64,000 nt of DNA, taken from Leptospira levettii. GTDB lineage: Bacteria; Spirochaetota; Leptospiria; Leptospirales; Leptospiraceae. The position numbers and the translations under genes were made by a program. The stretch is taken from positions 107,018-171,017 of the forward strand of contig NZ_NPDM01000007.1 in NCBI RefSeq assembly GCF_002812085.1. Direction: 5' to 3'. Under the pieces are notes generated by a model. It made no database searches. It saw only the letters and a program-made list of their open reading frames with translations, and was not told the origin of the DNA. Below, in pieces: positions 46,688-55,570 of the stretch (its first letter is position 1; each line of letters opens with the position of its first letter).

Positions 46688-47158
46688 TTAGTATACTAAG
46701 TATCCTTTCAAATCTACCGTCGTTCCAGCAGCTGTCGTATACGAAGTGTTACAAGCTGCAAAAGCACCTGCAAGGGCTTGTTGAGCAAGAGCGTAAGTAA
46801 ACTGTGGTAAGTTACAAGGTTGAACTGCATCGTTTACTTTTTTAAGCACACATTCTTTTAATGCATTCAATTCGTCTGTTGTTTTACCGCCTAATTTTAT
46901 GAGGGAACATCCTACTCCAGGGTTAAAGAATTCAGTTCCTCCTACACAAGAGTTCGCAGCTGCGTAAGTTCCTAAACAAATCCTTTGCACTTCATTTGCG
47001 CTATTAGGGTTGTTTGCCAAGTAAAGTAAGATACTTGGATCATCTTCCTTTTTCGCTCCTGACTCTGTGCAACCAACGAAGCTGGTTGCTAAAAGAAGGG
47101 CCAAAGAGATTCCAAGCAAACTTGATTTCAAAGTTTTTTTATTCTGATTCATTTTCAT
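46688..47158 (-). CDS. lipoprotein, six-Cys, partner of the porin
   Basis: A 156-residue lipoprotein; the signal ends ATSFVGC. The mature part has cysteines in RICLGTY, NSCVGG, VGCSLIK, KECVLKK, QPCNLPQF and AACNTSY, an even number, suggesting disulfides. The rest is helical and hydrophilic. I do not recognise the family. It starts four bases after the porin gene stop in the same direction, which suggests the two proteins function together, perhaps in the outer membrane. Confidence 0.7.
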   Translation of the reverse strand: MKMNQNKKTLKSSLLGISLALLLATSFVGCTESGAKKEDDPSILLYLANNPNSANEVQRICLGTYAAANSCVGGTEFFNPGVGCSLIKLGGKTTDELNALKECVLKKVNDAVQPCNLPQFTYALAQQALAGAFAACNTSYTTAAGTTVDLKGYLVY

Positions 47159-47162
47159 CTCC

Positions 47163-48680
47163 TTAGAATTTTGCTACCATACCAACGATGATACCGTTTT
47201 GGTGAGACGCTGGTCTTCCAGATGTATCTACGAATTGTTGGCCAGGACCCCAATCTCTTCTTAAATCCACTTTTACTTGGAGGTTCTCAGTGAGATCAAA
47301 AGTTGGTGTGAATGTTAAAGTTTTGATTTGTCCATAGTTACTTGCTGCTCTTGCACCGATAGAATCTTGGAATTTAAGATCGTAACGGTTTGTTGGAGTC
47401 ACTGCAAATAATGGAGGGTTTACTACGAGAGATCCACCGTATCGTTTGTCATCCAAATACTCAAATCGAAAACCCAATGCGAAGGTATCAGTGAATTGAT
47501 ACTTTGCTTGCACTTGGTAAGTTTGATAAATTCTTCTCACTTTATTCTCACGAGAAAGGTTGGTATCTCCTGTTAAACCTGCGGCGGTAAGTCCTGAAGC
47601 TAATTCGGGAACAGTTACGTCAGGTAGAGCAGAGACAACCTTGTTACGAGTGATCCCACCTGGCTCATATCCATAAGCTGCTGTGTTTGTTTGACCTGAT
47701 CTATCACCATAAGTATAGTCAAAGATTGTCGTTAACTTGTCAGTTGGCTTGAAGATTAAAATCAAGTTTTGGATCATCCAATGGTCTGTTTTGAAAGAAG
47801 ACTGTTTTGGAAAAGATGTTCCAGTTGCTTGTTCTAAGTAGTAAAGGCTATTGTCTTGTCTACCTTTGATGTTGTCGTTTGCTTGCAATGTGTTCCATAC
47901 AACTTGGAATTTATCAGGAACAACGTCATACTTTACTTGTGTTCCGATCGCTCTTGTTGGGTTTGGACCATCAGCATATGCATGTTGTTGAGTGCTTGTG
48001 AGACTTGATCCACCAGCAGCATCACCGTAAGGTGATAAACCTACGTAACCAAATTGTTGACCGTTACCAGTGTAACCTGTTCCTTGCGCACTGTTATAGA
48101 GGTATAGACCAGTTGATAAACGATCATTGATTTGAAGGTTTGCTCTCGCACCAGTATGGATAAAGGGGATTGTGTTAAAGAACACGTAACCAATGGTGTA
48201 AGCAATGTTGTCTTTCGAATCGAGTAACTCTAGTCCGATGTGTGTCGCCATCTTACCAGCATCAACTGTTAATCCTTTTAAGACTGGGAAGTAAGCTGAA
48301 ACATATGCTTGTTGTAACAATTGCATGTTATGGAGAGAGTTAGTAGTTTGGTATGGACGCTCTTGGTACATGTTGTTCTGTCCATTTTGCATATCCAAAC
48401 GAAATCCCCACGGGCTTTCCTTATCCGCTAACTTTTCCATAGACAACTTCACAGCGTTTACAGCAAATTGTTTGTTGTAAGTGTGAAATGTTCCTGCAGT
48501 ATCTTGGGTTGCCCCTTGCCGGTTATTTGATGTATAGTTATAGTATACGTCCACATATCCGGAAAAATTTACCAACTCATACCAAGGCTTGTCTTTGTCC
48601 TTTTTTGTCTGAGCAAAAAGGGAAGCCTGGGAAAATAAGGTAGCAACGATCGTCGCTAATAGAGTGTATTTATTTCTCAT
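47163..48680 (-). CDS. outer-membrane beta-barrel porin (OmpL/BBP2-like)
   Basis: A 505-residue protein with a signal peptide ending SLFAQ. It begins LVNFSGYVDVYYNYTSNN, the start block of the porin-2 (PF07642 type) family, and ends in alternating hydrophobic strands with a terminal Phe (IIVGMVAKF), as needed for barrel assembly. Several Tyr/Phe-rich strand pairs follow. The substrate is unknown. It lies directly upstream of the six-Cys lipoprotein. The upstream region to 48860 contains no gene. Confidence 0.85.
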   Translation of the reverse strand: MRNKYTLLATIVATLFSQASLFAQTKKDKDKPWYELVNFSGYVDVYYNYTSNNRQGATQDTAGTFHTYNKQFAVNAVKLSMEKLADKESPWGFRLDMQNGQNNMYQERPYQTTNSLHNMQLLQQAYVSAYFPVLKGLTVDAGKMATHIGLELLDSKDNIAYTIGYVFFNTIPFIHTGARANLQINDRLSTGLYLYNSAQGTGYTGNGQQFGYVGLSPYGDAAGGSSLTSTQQHAYADGPNPTRAIGTQVKYDVVPDKFQVVWNTLQANDNIKGRQDNSLYYLEQATGTSFPKQSSFKTDHWMIQNLILIFKPTDKLTTIFDYTYGDRSGQTNTAAYGYEPGGITRNKVVSALPDVTVPELASGLTAAGLTGDTNLSRENKVRRIYQTYQVQAKYQFTDTFALGFRFEYLDDKRYGGSLVVNPPLFAVTPTNRYDLKFQDSIGARAASNYGQIKTLTFTPTFDLTENLQVKVDLRRDWGPGQQFVDTSGRPASHQNGIIVGMVAKF

Positions 48681-48859
48681 TTGCCATTTCTCCTATGTGA
48701 ACTTGATGTGCAAGTTGTGTACCAGGTTGGCAATTGATAGGGTTAGAATTGGAATAAAAAATGAGAGGTTCCGATTTCAGGGGAGAAAATCAGGAAAAAA
48801 AGGCAAATTTTGATTAAAAAGAGAACAAATCGTCCGGAGGTTTTCTTATTTTGTTGGAA

Positions 48860-50155
48860 TTATTTGGACAATTTGTTTATAATTTCAGCAGTATGTTGGA
48901 TAAGTCTTAGATATTCATTTTCTTTAGGCGTTTGTAAAACGAGGTCCAAAAGTTGGTTTAAGACCTCTCCAAATTTCGTTTTTGGTAAGTTTGGAAAATT
49001 TTCACTCAAATGGTTCCCGTTCAGTGCCAAATCGGAAAGTAATAAGGGAGGATTTTTTTCCCAAATTGTGATCATCGTTTCGATTTGATCACCAAAAATT
49101 GGTTTTAATTTTTTAAAAAAGTTCTGATTCAATTCATACCGATTCAAAAAATGCCGTTTAACTGGCGCTAAATAATCTTTTTTAATTGTATATGTTGCAA
49201 GTGAATTTGTATTCTCAATTTGATTCCACTTTGTTAACAAATCAAAAAACAAAATTGAATCTTTTATGTTTTGTCCTGAAAACTTAAGAGTACGTAAATG
49301 AGTTTCCAATTCTTTTAGTGTTAAGCTTGGTAAAATCGAATAAAAAGCAAAGGCAAGTTGGAACCCAATCAAATCATTTGGAATTTGATTGAGCTTATAA
49401 AGAATTGTTTCGTTCGGTTTCAGATCTTTTGGTATTGTTGGAAGAAAAATCTGGAAAATATTTTCTTCTGCTAACAATTGAATCATTTTAGCAGGATTTT
49501 CACCTACAAATGATTTTAATATTTCGTCTTGGAATCGTTCCAATGAAATTTTTTGAGTGATGTGTTTTGTTAGATGGATTGCTTTTTTAGTTTCTTCTTC
49601 AATTGTAAAGTTAAGAGTACTTGCAAAACGAAGGGCTCTGATTGGCCTTAATCCATCTTCTGAAAATCTTTGGATAGGGTTACCAATTGTTCGTATTGTT
49701 TGATTTTCTATATCAACTAAGCCCGAATGATCATCGATTAACTCTTCAGATTGAAGATCGAATGCTAAGGCATTCATTGTAAAATCTCTTCTTTTTAAAT
49801 CTTCATGTAGTGTTGTACCAAATTCAACATGACCAGGCCTTCTACCATCCGTATAATCTTTATCGATACGATACGTTGTTACTTCGTAGTTTACCTTATC
49901 AATCACAATCGTTACCGTACCATGTTCGATTCCAGTATCTATAACAGTTCTGAATAACTTTTTAATTTGTTTTGGTTCTGCATTTGTAGTGAGGTCATAT
50001 TCTTTAGGAATTTTTTTCATTACCAAATCGCGAACAGAACCTCCTACCAAATAACATTCAAATCCTGAATTTTTTAAGGTAGAGTCGATGATCTCTAAAT
50101 GATTTTTATGAAAGGTAGGAATGTAAGAAGAAAGGTTTACTGGCAATTTCGACAT
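48860..50155 (-). CDS. CCA tRNA nucleotidyltransferase / poly(A) polymerase family
   Basis: A 431-residue nucleotidyltransferase. GGSVRDLVM, EYDLTTNAEP with the catalytic acids, and LKRRDFTMNALAFD are the family motifs, followed by GLVDIENQTIRTIGNP and EDGLRPIRALRFAS. It adds CCA to tRNA or polyadenylates RNA; the family alone does not decide. Its start overlaps the end of the Fur-family gene by 19 bases. Confidence 0.9.
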   Translation of the reverse strand: MSKLPVNLSSYIPTFHKNHLEIIDSTLKNSGFECYLVGGSVRDLVMKKIPKEYDLTTNAEPKQIKKLFRTVIDTGIEHGTVTIVIDKVNYEVTTYRIDKDYTDGRRPGHVEFGTTLHEDLKRRDFTMNALAFDLQSEELIDDHSGLVDIENQTIRTIGNPIQRFSEDGLRPIRALRFASTLNFTIEEETKKAIHLTKHITQKISLERFQDEILKSFVGENPAKMIQLLAEENIFQIFLPTIPKDLKPNETILYKLNQIPNDLIGFQLAFAFYSILPSLTLKELETHLRTLKFSGQNIKDSILFFDLLTKWNQIENTNSLATYTIKKDYLAPVKRHFLNRYELNQNFFKKLKPIFGDQIETMITIWEKNPPLLLSDLALNGNHLSENFPNLPKTKFGEVLNQLLDLVLQTPKENEYLRLIQHTAEIINKLSK

Positions 50156-50559
50156 TTGCCTCGAAAAACAATTTCAACTGATTCTGTTGTAAAACCTTTT
50201 AGTTGTTTTGAGGAAGGCATACCATTCCAAGGATCATCGATACATTCGATTTTTCCGCAGACATTACAGATCAAGTGACCATGGGCAAGTGATACAACAT
50301 GATTGCCATCCGATTTCAATTCAAAATAAGTCACACGATCAGCCGAATGTAGAGAGTTGAGTAGATTTTTTTCTTCTAAATCAGATAATGCACGATAGAT
50401 CGTAACTCGATCCCAAGATTCTTCTTTGGGAAGTTTTTCCATGATTTCTTGGTGGTTGAGTGGTCTTTGGGATCCTTGTAAGATCGATAAAACTTGTTCT
50501 CTGTTTTTCGTAACCTTGAGTCCAATTTTTTTGAGAATTTGAGAAGGATCACCAGCCAT
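50137..50559 (-). CDS. Fur-family metalloregulator
   Basis: A 140-residue metal-responsive repressor. NREQVLSILQGSQRPLNHQEIMEKL and SWDRVTIYRALSDLEEKNLL form the winged helix; AHGHLICNVCGKIECID and CRNCQ form a structural zinc site with four cysteines. The His-rich regulatory motif of Fur (HHDH) reads VVSLAHGHL, so it may respond to zinc or peroxide rather than iron. It overlaps the CCA transferase gene and stands downstream of a small lipoprotein gene. Confidence 0.85.
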   Translation of the reverse strand: MAGDPSQILKKIGLKVTKNREQVLSILQGSQRPLNHQEIMEKLPKEESWDRVTIYRALSDLEEKNLLNSLHSADRVTYFELKSDGNHVVSLAHGHLICNVCGKIECIDDPWNGMPSSKQLKGFTTESVEIVFRGKCRNCQ

Positions 50560-50592
50560 ATAAAATGGTTATCGCAAGAAGGCAAAGATTGT

Positions 50593-50955
50593 CTATTCTA
50601 AAATCACACTCGATTTCCAGATTTCCCAATAACGAATCCCCATTTGTGTATGAACTTTTAAGAATTCCTCAATTTCTTTCCCTTTGGATTTCTCAATGAT
50701 AACTGGAGCAATTCCTAAGTCTAATCTACGATTGATGATGGAATCAATTTCATCTTTTGCCTTTTTCGTAACCTCAATACATTCGAACTCTCTTTCCTTT
50801 AGATGTAACTTATTTTGTTCACAAAAAATTGCAGACTGAAAGATGTTGCCTTCTTCTAAAATTTTATCCAATTGTTTTGTATAGGAAGGTTTACAGCCGA
50901 ATACCATCCAAAAGGAAAGTAGTAGGAAGGAAAATTTATGTATTAGAGTTTTCAT
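50593..50955 (-). CDS. small lipoprotein
   Basis: A 120-residue lipoprotein: the signal ends WMVFGC with the lipid Cys at residue 21. The remaining 100 residues are charged and mostly helical (DEIDSIINRRLDLG, GKEIEEFLKVHTQMG) with two other Cys. I do not recognise the family. It overlaps the RNase HI gene by four bases and runs in the same direction towards the Fur gene. Confidence 0.7.
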   Translation of the reverse strand: MKTLIHKFSFLLLSFWMVFGCKPSYTKQLDKILEEGNIFQSAIFCEQNKLHLKEREFECIEVTKKAKDEIDSIINRRLDLGIAPVIIEKSKGKEIEEFLKVHTQMGIRYWEIWKSSVILE

Positions 50956-51365
50956 CCTTTGTTGTCTTGCGCAAGATTTGCAAGTTGATCGGCACGTGCA
51001 TTTTGTTCGCGTGGAATATATTGAATTTCAAAATTATCAAATGAATTCTTGAGCTCTTCGCATTTATTTTTAAAAACTAACAGATCTTTGTTTTTTACTT
51101 TGTATTCACCTTTCATTTGTTTTACGACTAGTTCCGAATCTAATCTAAACTTTATCTTTTTTATACTTTGTTTGATTGCTTCTTCCATACCACGAAACAA
51201 AGCATTCCATTCTGCTATATTGTTAGTTGCATTTCCAATCTTTTCAGATAAAGACAAAAATTCATAACCATCATTATCTTGAAAGGAAACACCTATCGCA
51301 GCTGGACCAGGATTTCCACGGGAACTTCCATCACAATAAACAAAAGTCGTATCTTTTGAGGACAT
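50952..51365 (-). CDS. ribonuclease HI family protein
   Basis: A 137-residue RNase H, which cuts RNA in RNA-DNA hybrids. The acid residues are in FVYCDGSSRGNPGPAAIG (Asp), NNIAEWNALFRGME (Glu), FRLDSELVVKQMKGEYKVK (Asp) and QNARADQLAN (Asp), so it should be active. I start at the ATG at 51365; an ATG at 51389 is the alternative and longer frames run through a repeat element. It overlaps the small lipoprotein gene by four bases. Confidence 0.92.
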   Translation of the reverse strand: MSSKDTTFVYCDGSSRGNPGPAAIGVSFQDNDGYEFLSLSEKIGNATNNIAEWNALFRGMEEAIKQSIKKIKFRLDSELVVKQMKGEYKVKNKDLLVFKNKCEELKNSFDNFEIQYIPREQNARADQLANLAQDNKG

Positions 51366-51480
51366 ATAGCCGACATGATTTTCGATCATGAAACTATCAC
51401 CAATCAAAAACATGAACCTCATTGAAAAAAAAATCCTAGAAATTGAATTAAAGAGGACTTTTTCGGTAGGTATGTTATTT

Positions 51481-51534
51481 GGAGCGTATTGGGTGGCGGG
51501 TGGATAACCCCACCCAGTTCGATACGGGCGGGGA
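51481..51534. repeat. 54-bp dispersed hairpin repeat
   Basis: 53 of 54 bases match the copy at 63940-63993 in reverse orientation, and a diverged copy is at 16896-16950. It lies between the divergent RNase HI and RlmK-like genes. The core GGGTGG... and CCACCC can fold back on itself. It also creates false open frames. Confidence 0.9.
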
Positions 51535-51571
51535 AGTCTACCTAAAAAGCCCGCCAAATAAGGAACTTACC

Positions 51572-52552
51572 ATGACGGAACGAGGATTAGGTGCCCTCAT
51601 AATGTTTGAAAATCGCCTACGCAAATTAAAAAAAGAACGCGAAAAATGGGCGAAACGAGAAAATATTGAATGTTATCGGATCTATTCTGAAGACATACCC
51701 CAAGTTGCATGCATTTTGGATCGATATCCAAATGGATTTGTTTTGTATGATAAAAGTTCGTTACGTTTCCAAGCAGAAGCAGACCACGAGGAACGATTTG
51801 CACATATTGCACAAATTGTGAAAAATGTTTTTCAGATATCAGATGATTCCCTTTTTTTGAAAAGTCGTAGGAAACAAAAAGGAACTGATCAATACGAAAA
51901 AATTGCAATTGAAGGGAATGATCATTGGGTAAAAGAAGCTAACTTAGAATTCCGAATCAATCTTTCTGATTATTTAGACACAGGATTATTTTTGGACCAT
52001 CGAATTACTCGAAAATGGTTAAAAGAAAAATCAAAAAACAAATCTGTACTCAATTTATTTTCATATACTGGTGCTTTTTCCGTATACGCTGCGTCAGGTG
52101 GGGCAATTAAGACAAAAAGTATAGACCTTTCAAAAACTTATTGCGATTGGGCCAATCAAAATTTACAACGTAATGGCTTTGCTGGTCAAAAGCATCAAAT
52201 TATCAATGCTGATATATTACAATGGTTAGAGGGTGAAGCCAAAAACTCTAACAGAGAAAGATATGATCTGATTTTTCTTGATCCTCCAACATTCTCAAAT
52301 AGCAAAAAAATGCACGAAGAATGGGATGTGCAAACCAAACACAGAAATATTCTATTATTATTGCTTACAAAATTTCTAACTGATCAAGGTGAAATTTGGT
52401 TCTCAACTAATTTTCGCAAGTTTAAAATGGAAGTCGAAGAAGAAGAATGGAAGGAAAGAGGGTTTAGATGTATAAATCGTACGTTGGAATCGATACCACC
52501 AGACTTTAGAGACCAAAAGATCCACCAATTATTTTGTATCGTTCCTATTTAG
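51572..52552 (+). CDS. RlmK-like 23S rRNA methyltransferase
   Basis: A class I SAM-dependent methyltransferase of 326 residues. NLFSYTGAFSVYAASGG is motif I, and LIFLDPPTFSNSKKMHEEWDVQ is the RlmK/RlmI block, as is DYLDTGLFLDHR upstream. It lacks the N-terminal THUMP/RlmL half, so it matches a free RlmK-like enzyme. The ATG at 51572 follows AAGGAA; the open frame to 51479 is only the repeat element and is not the start. The methylated base is inferred from the family and not certain. Confidence 0.88.
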   Translation: MTERGLGALIMFENRLRKLKKEREKWAKRENIECYRIYSEDIPQVACILDRYPNGFVLYDKSSLRFQAEADHEERFAHIAQIVKNVFQISDDSLFLKSRRKQKGTDQYEKIAIEGNDHWVKEANLEFRINLSDYLDTGLFLDHRITRKWLKEKSKNKSVLNLFSYTGAFSVYAASGGAIKTKSIDLSKTYCDWANQNLQRNGFAGQKHQIINADILQWLEGEAKNSNRERYDLIFLDPPTFSNSKKMHEEWDVQTKHRNILLLLLTKFLTDQGEIWFSTNFRKFKMEVEEEEWKERGFRCINRTLESIPPDFRDQKIHQLFCIVPI

Positions 52553-52565
52553 TACTAAATGAATC

Positions 52566-53309
52566 TTATGATTGGTTGACAAATGGATCGATTCGTTCTG
52601 CTAAAATTCTACGATTTTCACCTGATTGTAATGATAATATCCCTCTCATGATCGCCTGACGTTCGTTACTTTCTCGTTTGGCTACTACTTTTAATTGGTT
52701 GGAAATAGGTAACAATATTAAGTTTGCAAATGAAATACCATAAAATGTTGCAATGAAAGCAGTTGCAATTCCTTGGCCGAGTACTTTCGTTCCACCATCT
52801 AAATTTTCGAGAACCGTTACTAGTCCGAGTACGGTTCCAATGATTCCAATGGTAGGGGAAAAACCAGCTGCTGTTTCATATACTCTTGCTGACTTTAAAT
52901 CTTCTTTTTCTTTTTCTTCATGTGCTTCCCAAAGGATTTCTTCAATTGTTCTTGGATCAGATCCATCTACAATCAATTGAATTCCTTTTTGTAAAAATGG
53001 ATTGTCCAATTTTTTGGATTCATCTTCGAGAGAAAGTAATCCATCTTTTCGTGCTTTTTCCCAAAACCGAAAGAATAATAGTTTTAGATCTGTTTCTCTC
53101 CGTTTTTGCAAAGCAAATCGTGTGTCTCGAATCGCTTTTGAAATTTGCGAAATCGAAAAAGATGCAAAAGTAGCACCTAACGTTCCACCAACGATAAGAA
53201 ACATCGCTGGAACATGGAAAAATGATCGTATTGAGGCACCTTCAATTAATATAGCAACAAAAACGGATAAAATTGCCGCGAGGATACCGAGTAATGTAGA
53301 ATGGATCAT
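52566..53309 (-). CDS. motA: flagellar motor stator protein MotA-like
   Basis: A 247-residue inner-membrane protein with four helices. GGTLGATFASFSISQI and the SPTIGIIGTVLGLVTVLENL region (helices 3) and NLILLPISNQL carry the two conserved prolines; the cytoplasmic loop has KARKDGLLSLE, the charged region that contacts the rotor. This is nearer to MotA than ExbB. No MotB gene lies nearby. The start overlaps the end of the membrane-TPR gene by four bases, and the gene converges with the RlmK-like gene. Confidence 0.85.
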   Translation of the reverse strand: MIHSTLLGILAAILSVFVAILIEGASIRSFFHVPAMFLIVGGTLGATFASFSISQISKAIRDTRFALQKRRETDLKLLFFRFWEKARKDGLLSLEDESKKLDNPFLQKGIQLIVDGSDPRTIEEILWEAHEEKEKEDLKSARVYETAAGFSPTIGIIGTVLGLVTVLENLDGGTKVLGQGIATAFIATFYGISFANLILLPISNQLKVVAKRESNERQAIMRGILSLQSGENRRILAERIDPFVNQS

Positions 53310-55489
53310 TGGATTCTTGCCTCTTTTGCATCTGGTCGTATGCTGATACGCCTAAGTGAGTCTTTTTTTTCAATTATTTCGTTTTTTAATCTTTCCCAGA
53401 TCACCGAATTGGGATTTTCTCTTAAACGAGTAGAAATGATAGGTTCTACTTCTTTCCAGTTTTCTTGGTTTATGTATAACCTAACTCTTGCTAGTTCAAG
53501 TTCATTTGCTTGTTCGATTTGATTATTTGTTCTGTAATATTTTTCTAATAAGCCCATAGTTTTTAAAGCATTGTTCCAGTCTCCCAAAGATTCAAACATA
53601 GGAATGAGTGAATTCCAAGCAAACTCTTGGAACTCTGAGTCGATACTCAAATCTTCAATAATTGGAATGTATTCTGCTTCAGGAGTTGTGAATTTTAAAC
53701 TATTAAACGCAATTCTAAGTAAATCTGGTTTCGGTGATTCAAATTTCCTAGCATAAGCAATTGCATCTAAACTTAATTTATTTTGGCCAATATTATGATA
53801 AAATTTTGCATATGCTGCAAAAGATTCATAATATAAATGTTTGATCTCAATTGCATCTTTTCTTAAATCACCTGAAGAATACTTTAATACAGAATCCAAA
53901 TGGTTCACTACTTCTTGGAACGATGCATTATCAAGTTTTTCATGAAAATACTTTAATTTCCAATCATTGGGAAGTGTTGGTGCAAAATTAATTTTTTGAC
54001 TCAAATAGTTCGGATAGTATATATCAAAATTCCAATATGATTTTCTGCTCAGTAATGAAAGTGCGTTGATATGATGGAATTGATTGGTTTTGTTTCTGGT
54101 TGTGATGATTAAAAACGGATGATTTTCTTCACTTAACCTTTCAATATAAGATATGATTTGTGATTGGTTTGAGCTCAAACCTAATACAACGATTTTATCT
54201 TTAATTTCTGATCTTTTTGGTAAAAAAGGATTAGAAGGAAAAGGTAAAACTGATTTGTAAAAAATATACTTTTCTTCATTAAAATTTAGGTTTGTGATGG
54301 CAAACGGGATTGGATCAAAGTTTTCTTTTTTAGAAAAAGGGGAGTTCGTTCGGATTGTAGGGGGAGAAAAAAAGAAGATCACTATTAAAATTGCACCTGC
54401 TAACATTAGAATGCGAGGCATTCTAATGATATGTTTTTGCAATAAATAAGGATAAACTAAAACAGGAACAAATAAAAGCGCAGTAAATGTACGAATTCCC
54501 ATTGGTAAATTCCAAAAATACAAAAGAAAGGAGAGTCCCAAATAGATTGCTGTTTCCATACCAATCATCATGTATTCTTTGTAAGGTGTCTTGTTTGGTT
54601 TAAAAAACCCTACAATTGTGCCTCCAATGATACAAAGTGCAATGTAGAATGAACTCCAATAGGATTGGTAGATAAAGAAGAAGAAAGCAAACAACAAGGC
54701 AACTCTTCCTATTAAAAATACAGCTTTTGTTTCTTTTTTTAATCCACCTAATAGTGATAATACTCTTCCGAAAGTCACAGAGAACGAAATAGAGAGTATT
54801 AAGGGTATTTTGGGTCCCGGTTGGAAGTATAAATGTAAAATACAATATGCAATGAGTAAAGATAAACTTGATCGATAAAATGGAGAAAATAAAGGGTGTT
54901 TTCCAATTTTTGATCTAATTTTATAAAACTTGCTAGAGATTGGATTCTGTTGGAATAAAGTACTAAAAAAATAAAACGACAATAGAATATATAAGATAGC
55001 TAAAAGTATTTTTATCGAATAGTTTTGGTTAGGTTCAAATAGGGAGTAAAAAGTAAATACTGTTACTCCTAATGTAAAACTCAAAAACCTAAAGTCACGT
55101 AAAGATCCGCCATATATACCGACTGAAAATGCGGATAAGATACCACCAATCAAAACTAATTCGAAGGAAAAGATATAATCAATTAAGAATTCGGAAGTGT
55201 TTCCTAATAAAAGCCAAATCACTTGACCGATTGCAAGCGTTAGTAACGCCAAACTGAAGGTAAATGGAAAGTTTTGTTTGTATTTCCTGTATATAAACCC
55301 AGCTGCAAAAAAAATAGCGATTAGCGCTTGTAAAATGGGATAAGCTGTATCTGTCCTATCAATTAAAGATAATTCTGACCCAGCAACATAAAAGAACAGA
55401 GACAATACATAACCAATCGAGAGGCTAAGGCTAAATTCTAGTGAAGGGAAGAGGCCTGTTTCCCAGAAACGTTTCCATTGAGAGTCCAT
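53306..55489 (-). CDS. membrane protein with C-terminal TPR-like region
   Basis: A 727-residue protein. The first 390 or so residues have about 12 hydrophobic helices. Residues about 400-560 are extracytoplasmic or soluble. From about residue 560, repeated helical pairs with (SFAAYAKFYHNIGQNKLSLDAIAYARKF and so on) look like TPR. I do not recognise a catalytic domain. The region VVLGLSSNQSQIISYIE recalls a nucleotide-fold but no motif is clear. It overlaps motA by four bases and is translationally coupled to it, so a role with the stator or envelope is possible. Confidence 0.65.
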   Translation of the reverse strand: MDSQWKRFWETGLFPSLEFSLSLSIGYVLSLFFYVAGSELSLIDRTDTAYPILQALIAIFFAAGFIYRKYKQNFPFTFSLALLTLAIGQVIWLLLGNTSEFLIDYIFSFELVLIGGILSAFSVGIYGGSLRDFRFLSFTLGVTVFTFYSLFEPNQNYSIKILLAILYILLSFYFFSTLFQQNPISSKFYKIRSKIGKHPLFSPFYRSSLSLLIAYCILHLYFQPGPKIPLILSISFSVTFGRVLSLLGGLKKETKAVFLIGRVALLFAFFFFIYQSYWSSFYIALCIIGGTIVGFFKPNKTPYKEYMMIGMETAIYLGLSFLLYFWNLPMGIRTFTALLFVPVLVYPYLLQKHIIRMPRILMLAGAILIVIFFFSPPTIRTNSPFSKKENFDPIPFAITNLNFNEEKYIFYKSVLPFPSNPFLPKRSEIKDKIVVLGLSSNQSQIISYIERLSEENHPFLIITTRNKTNQFHHINALSLLSRKSYWNFDIYYPNYLSQKINFAPTLPNDWKLKYFHEKLDNASFQEVVNHLDSVLKYSSGDLRKDAIEIKHLYYESFAAYAKFYHNIGQNKLSLDAIAYARKFESPKPDLLRIAFNSLKFTTPEAEYIPIIEDLSIDSEFQEFAWNSLIPMFESLGDWNNALKTMGLLEKYYRTNNQIEQANELELARVRLYINQENWKEVEPIISTRLRENPNSVIWERLKNEIIEKKDSLRRISIRPDAKEARIQ

Positions 55490-55570
55490 AGAATAGCTAC
55501 CAGAATTGAAGGAAGGGTCCTGTTCGCAAACGAAAGAAATTCTATTTTTATTTGGCGGTGCACAAATTAA

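Noticed and set aside
50952..51557. Long RNase HI reading beginning MAGFLGRLPR
   Set aside because: Its first 40 residues come from the repeat element; the normal family start is near 51365.
51479..51571. Upstream extension of the RlmK-like gene beginning MERIGWRVDN
   Set aside because: This is a translation of the 54-bp repeat; the same peptide appears near 63995 on the other strand. The ATG at 51572 has a good ribosome binding site.
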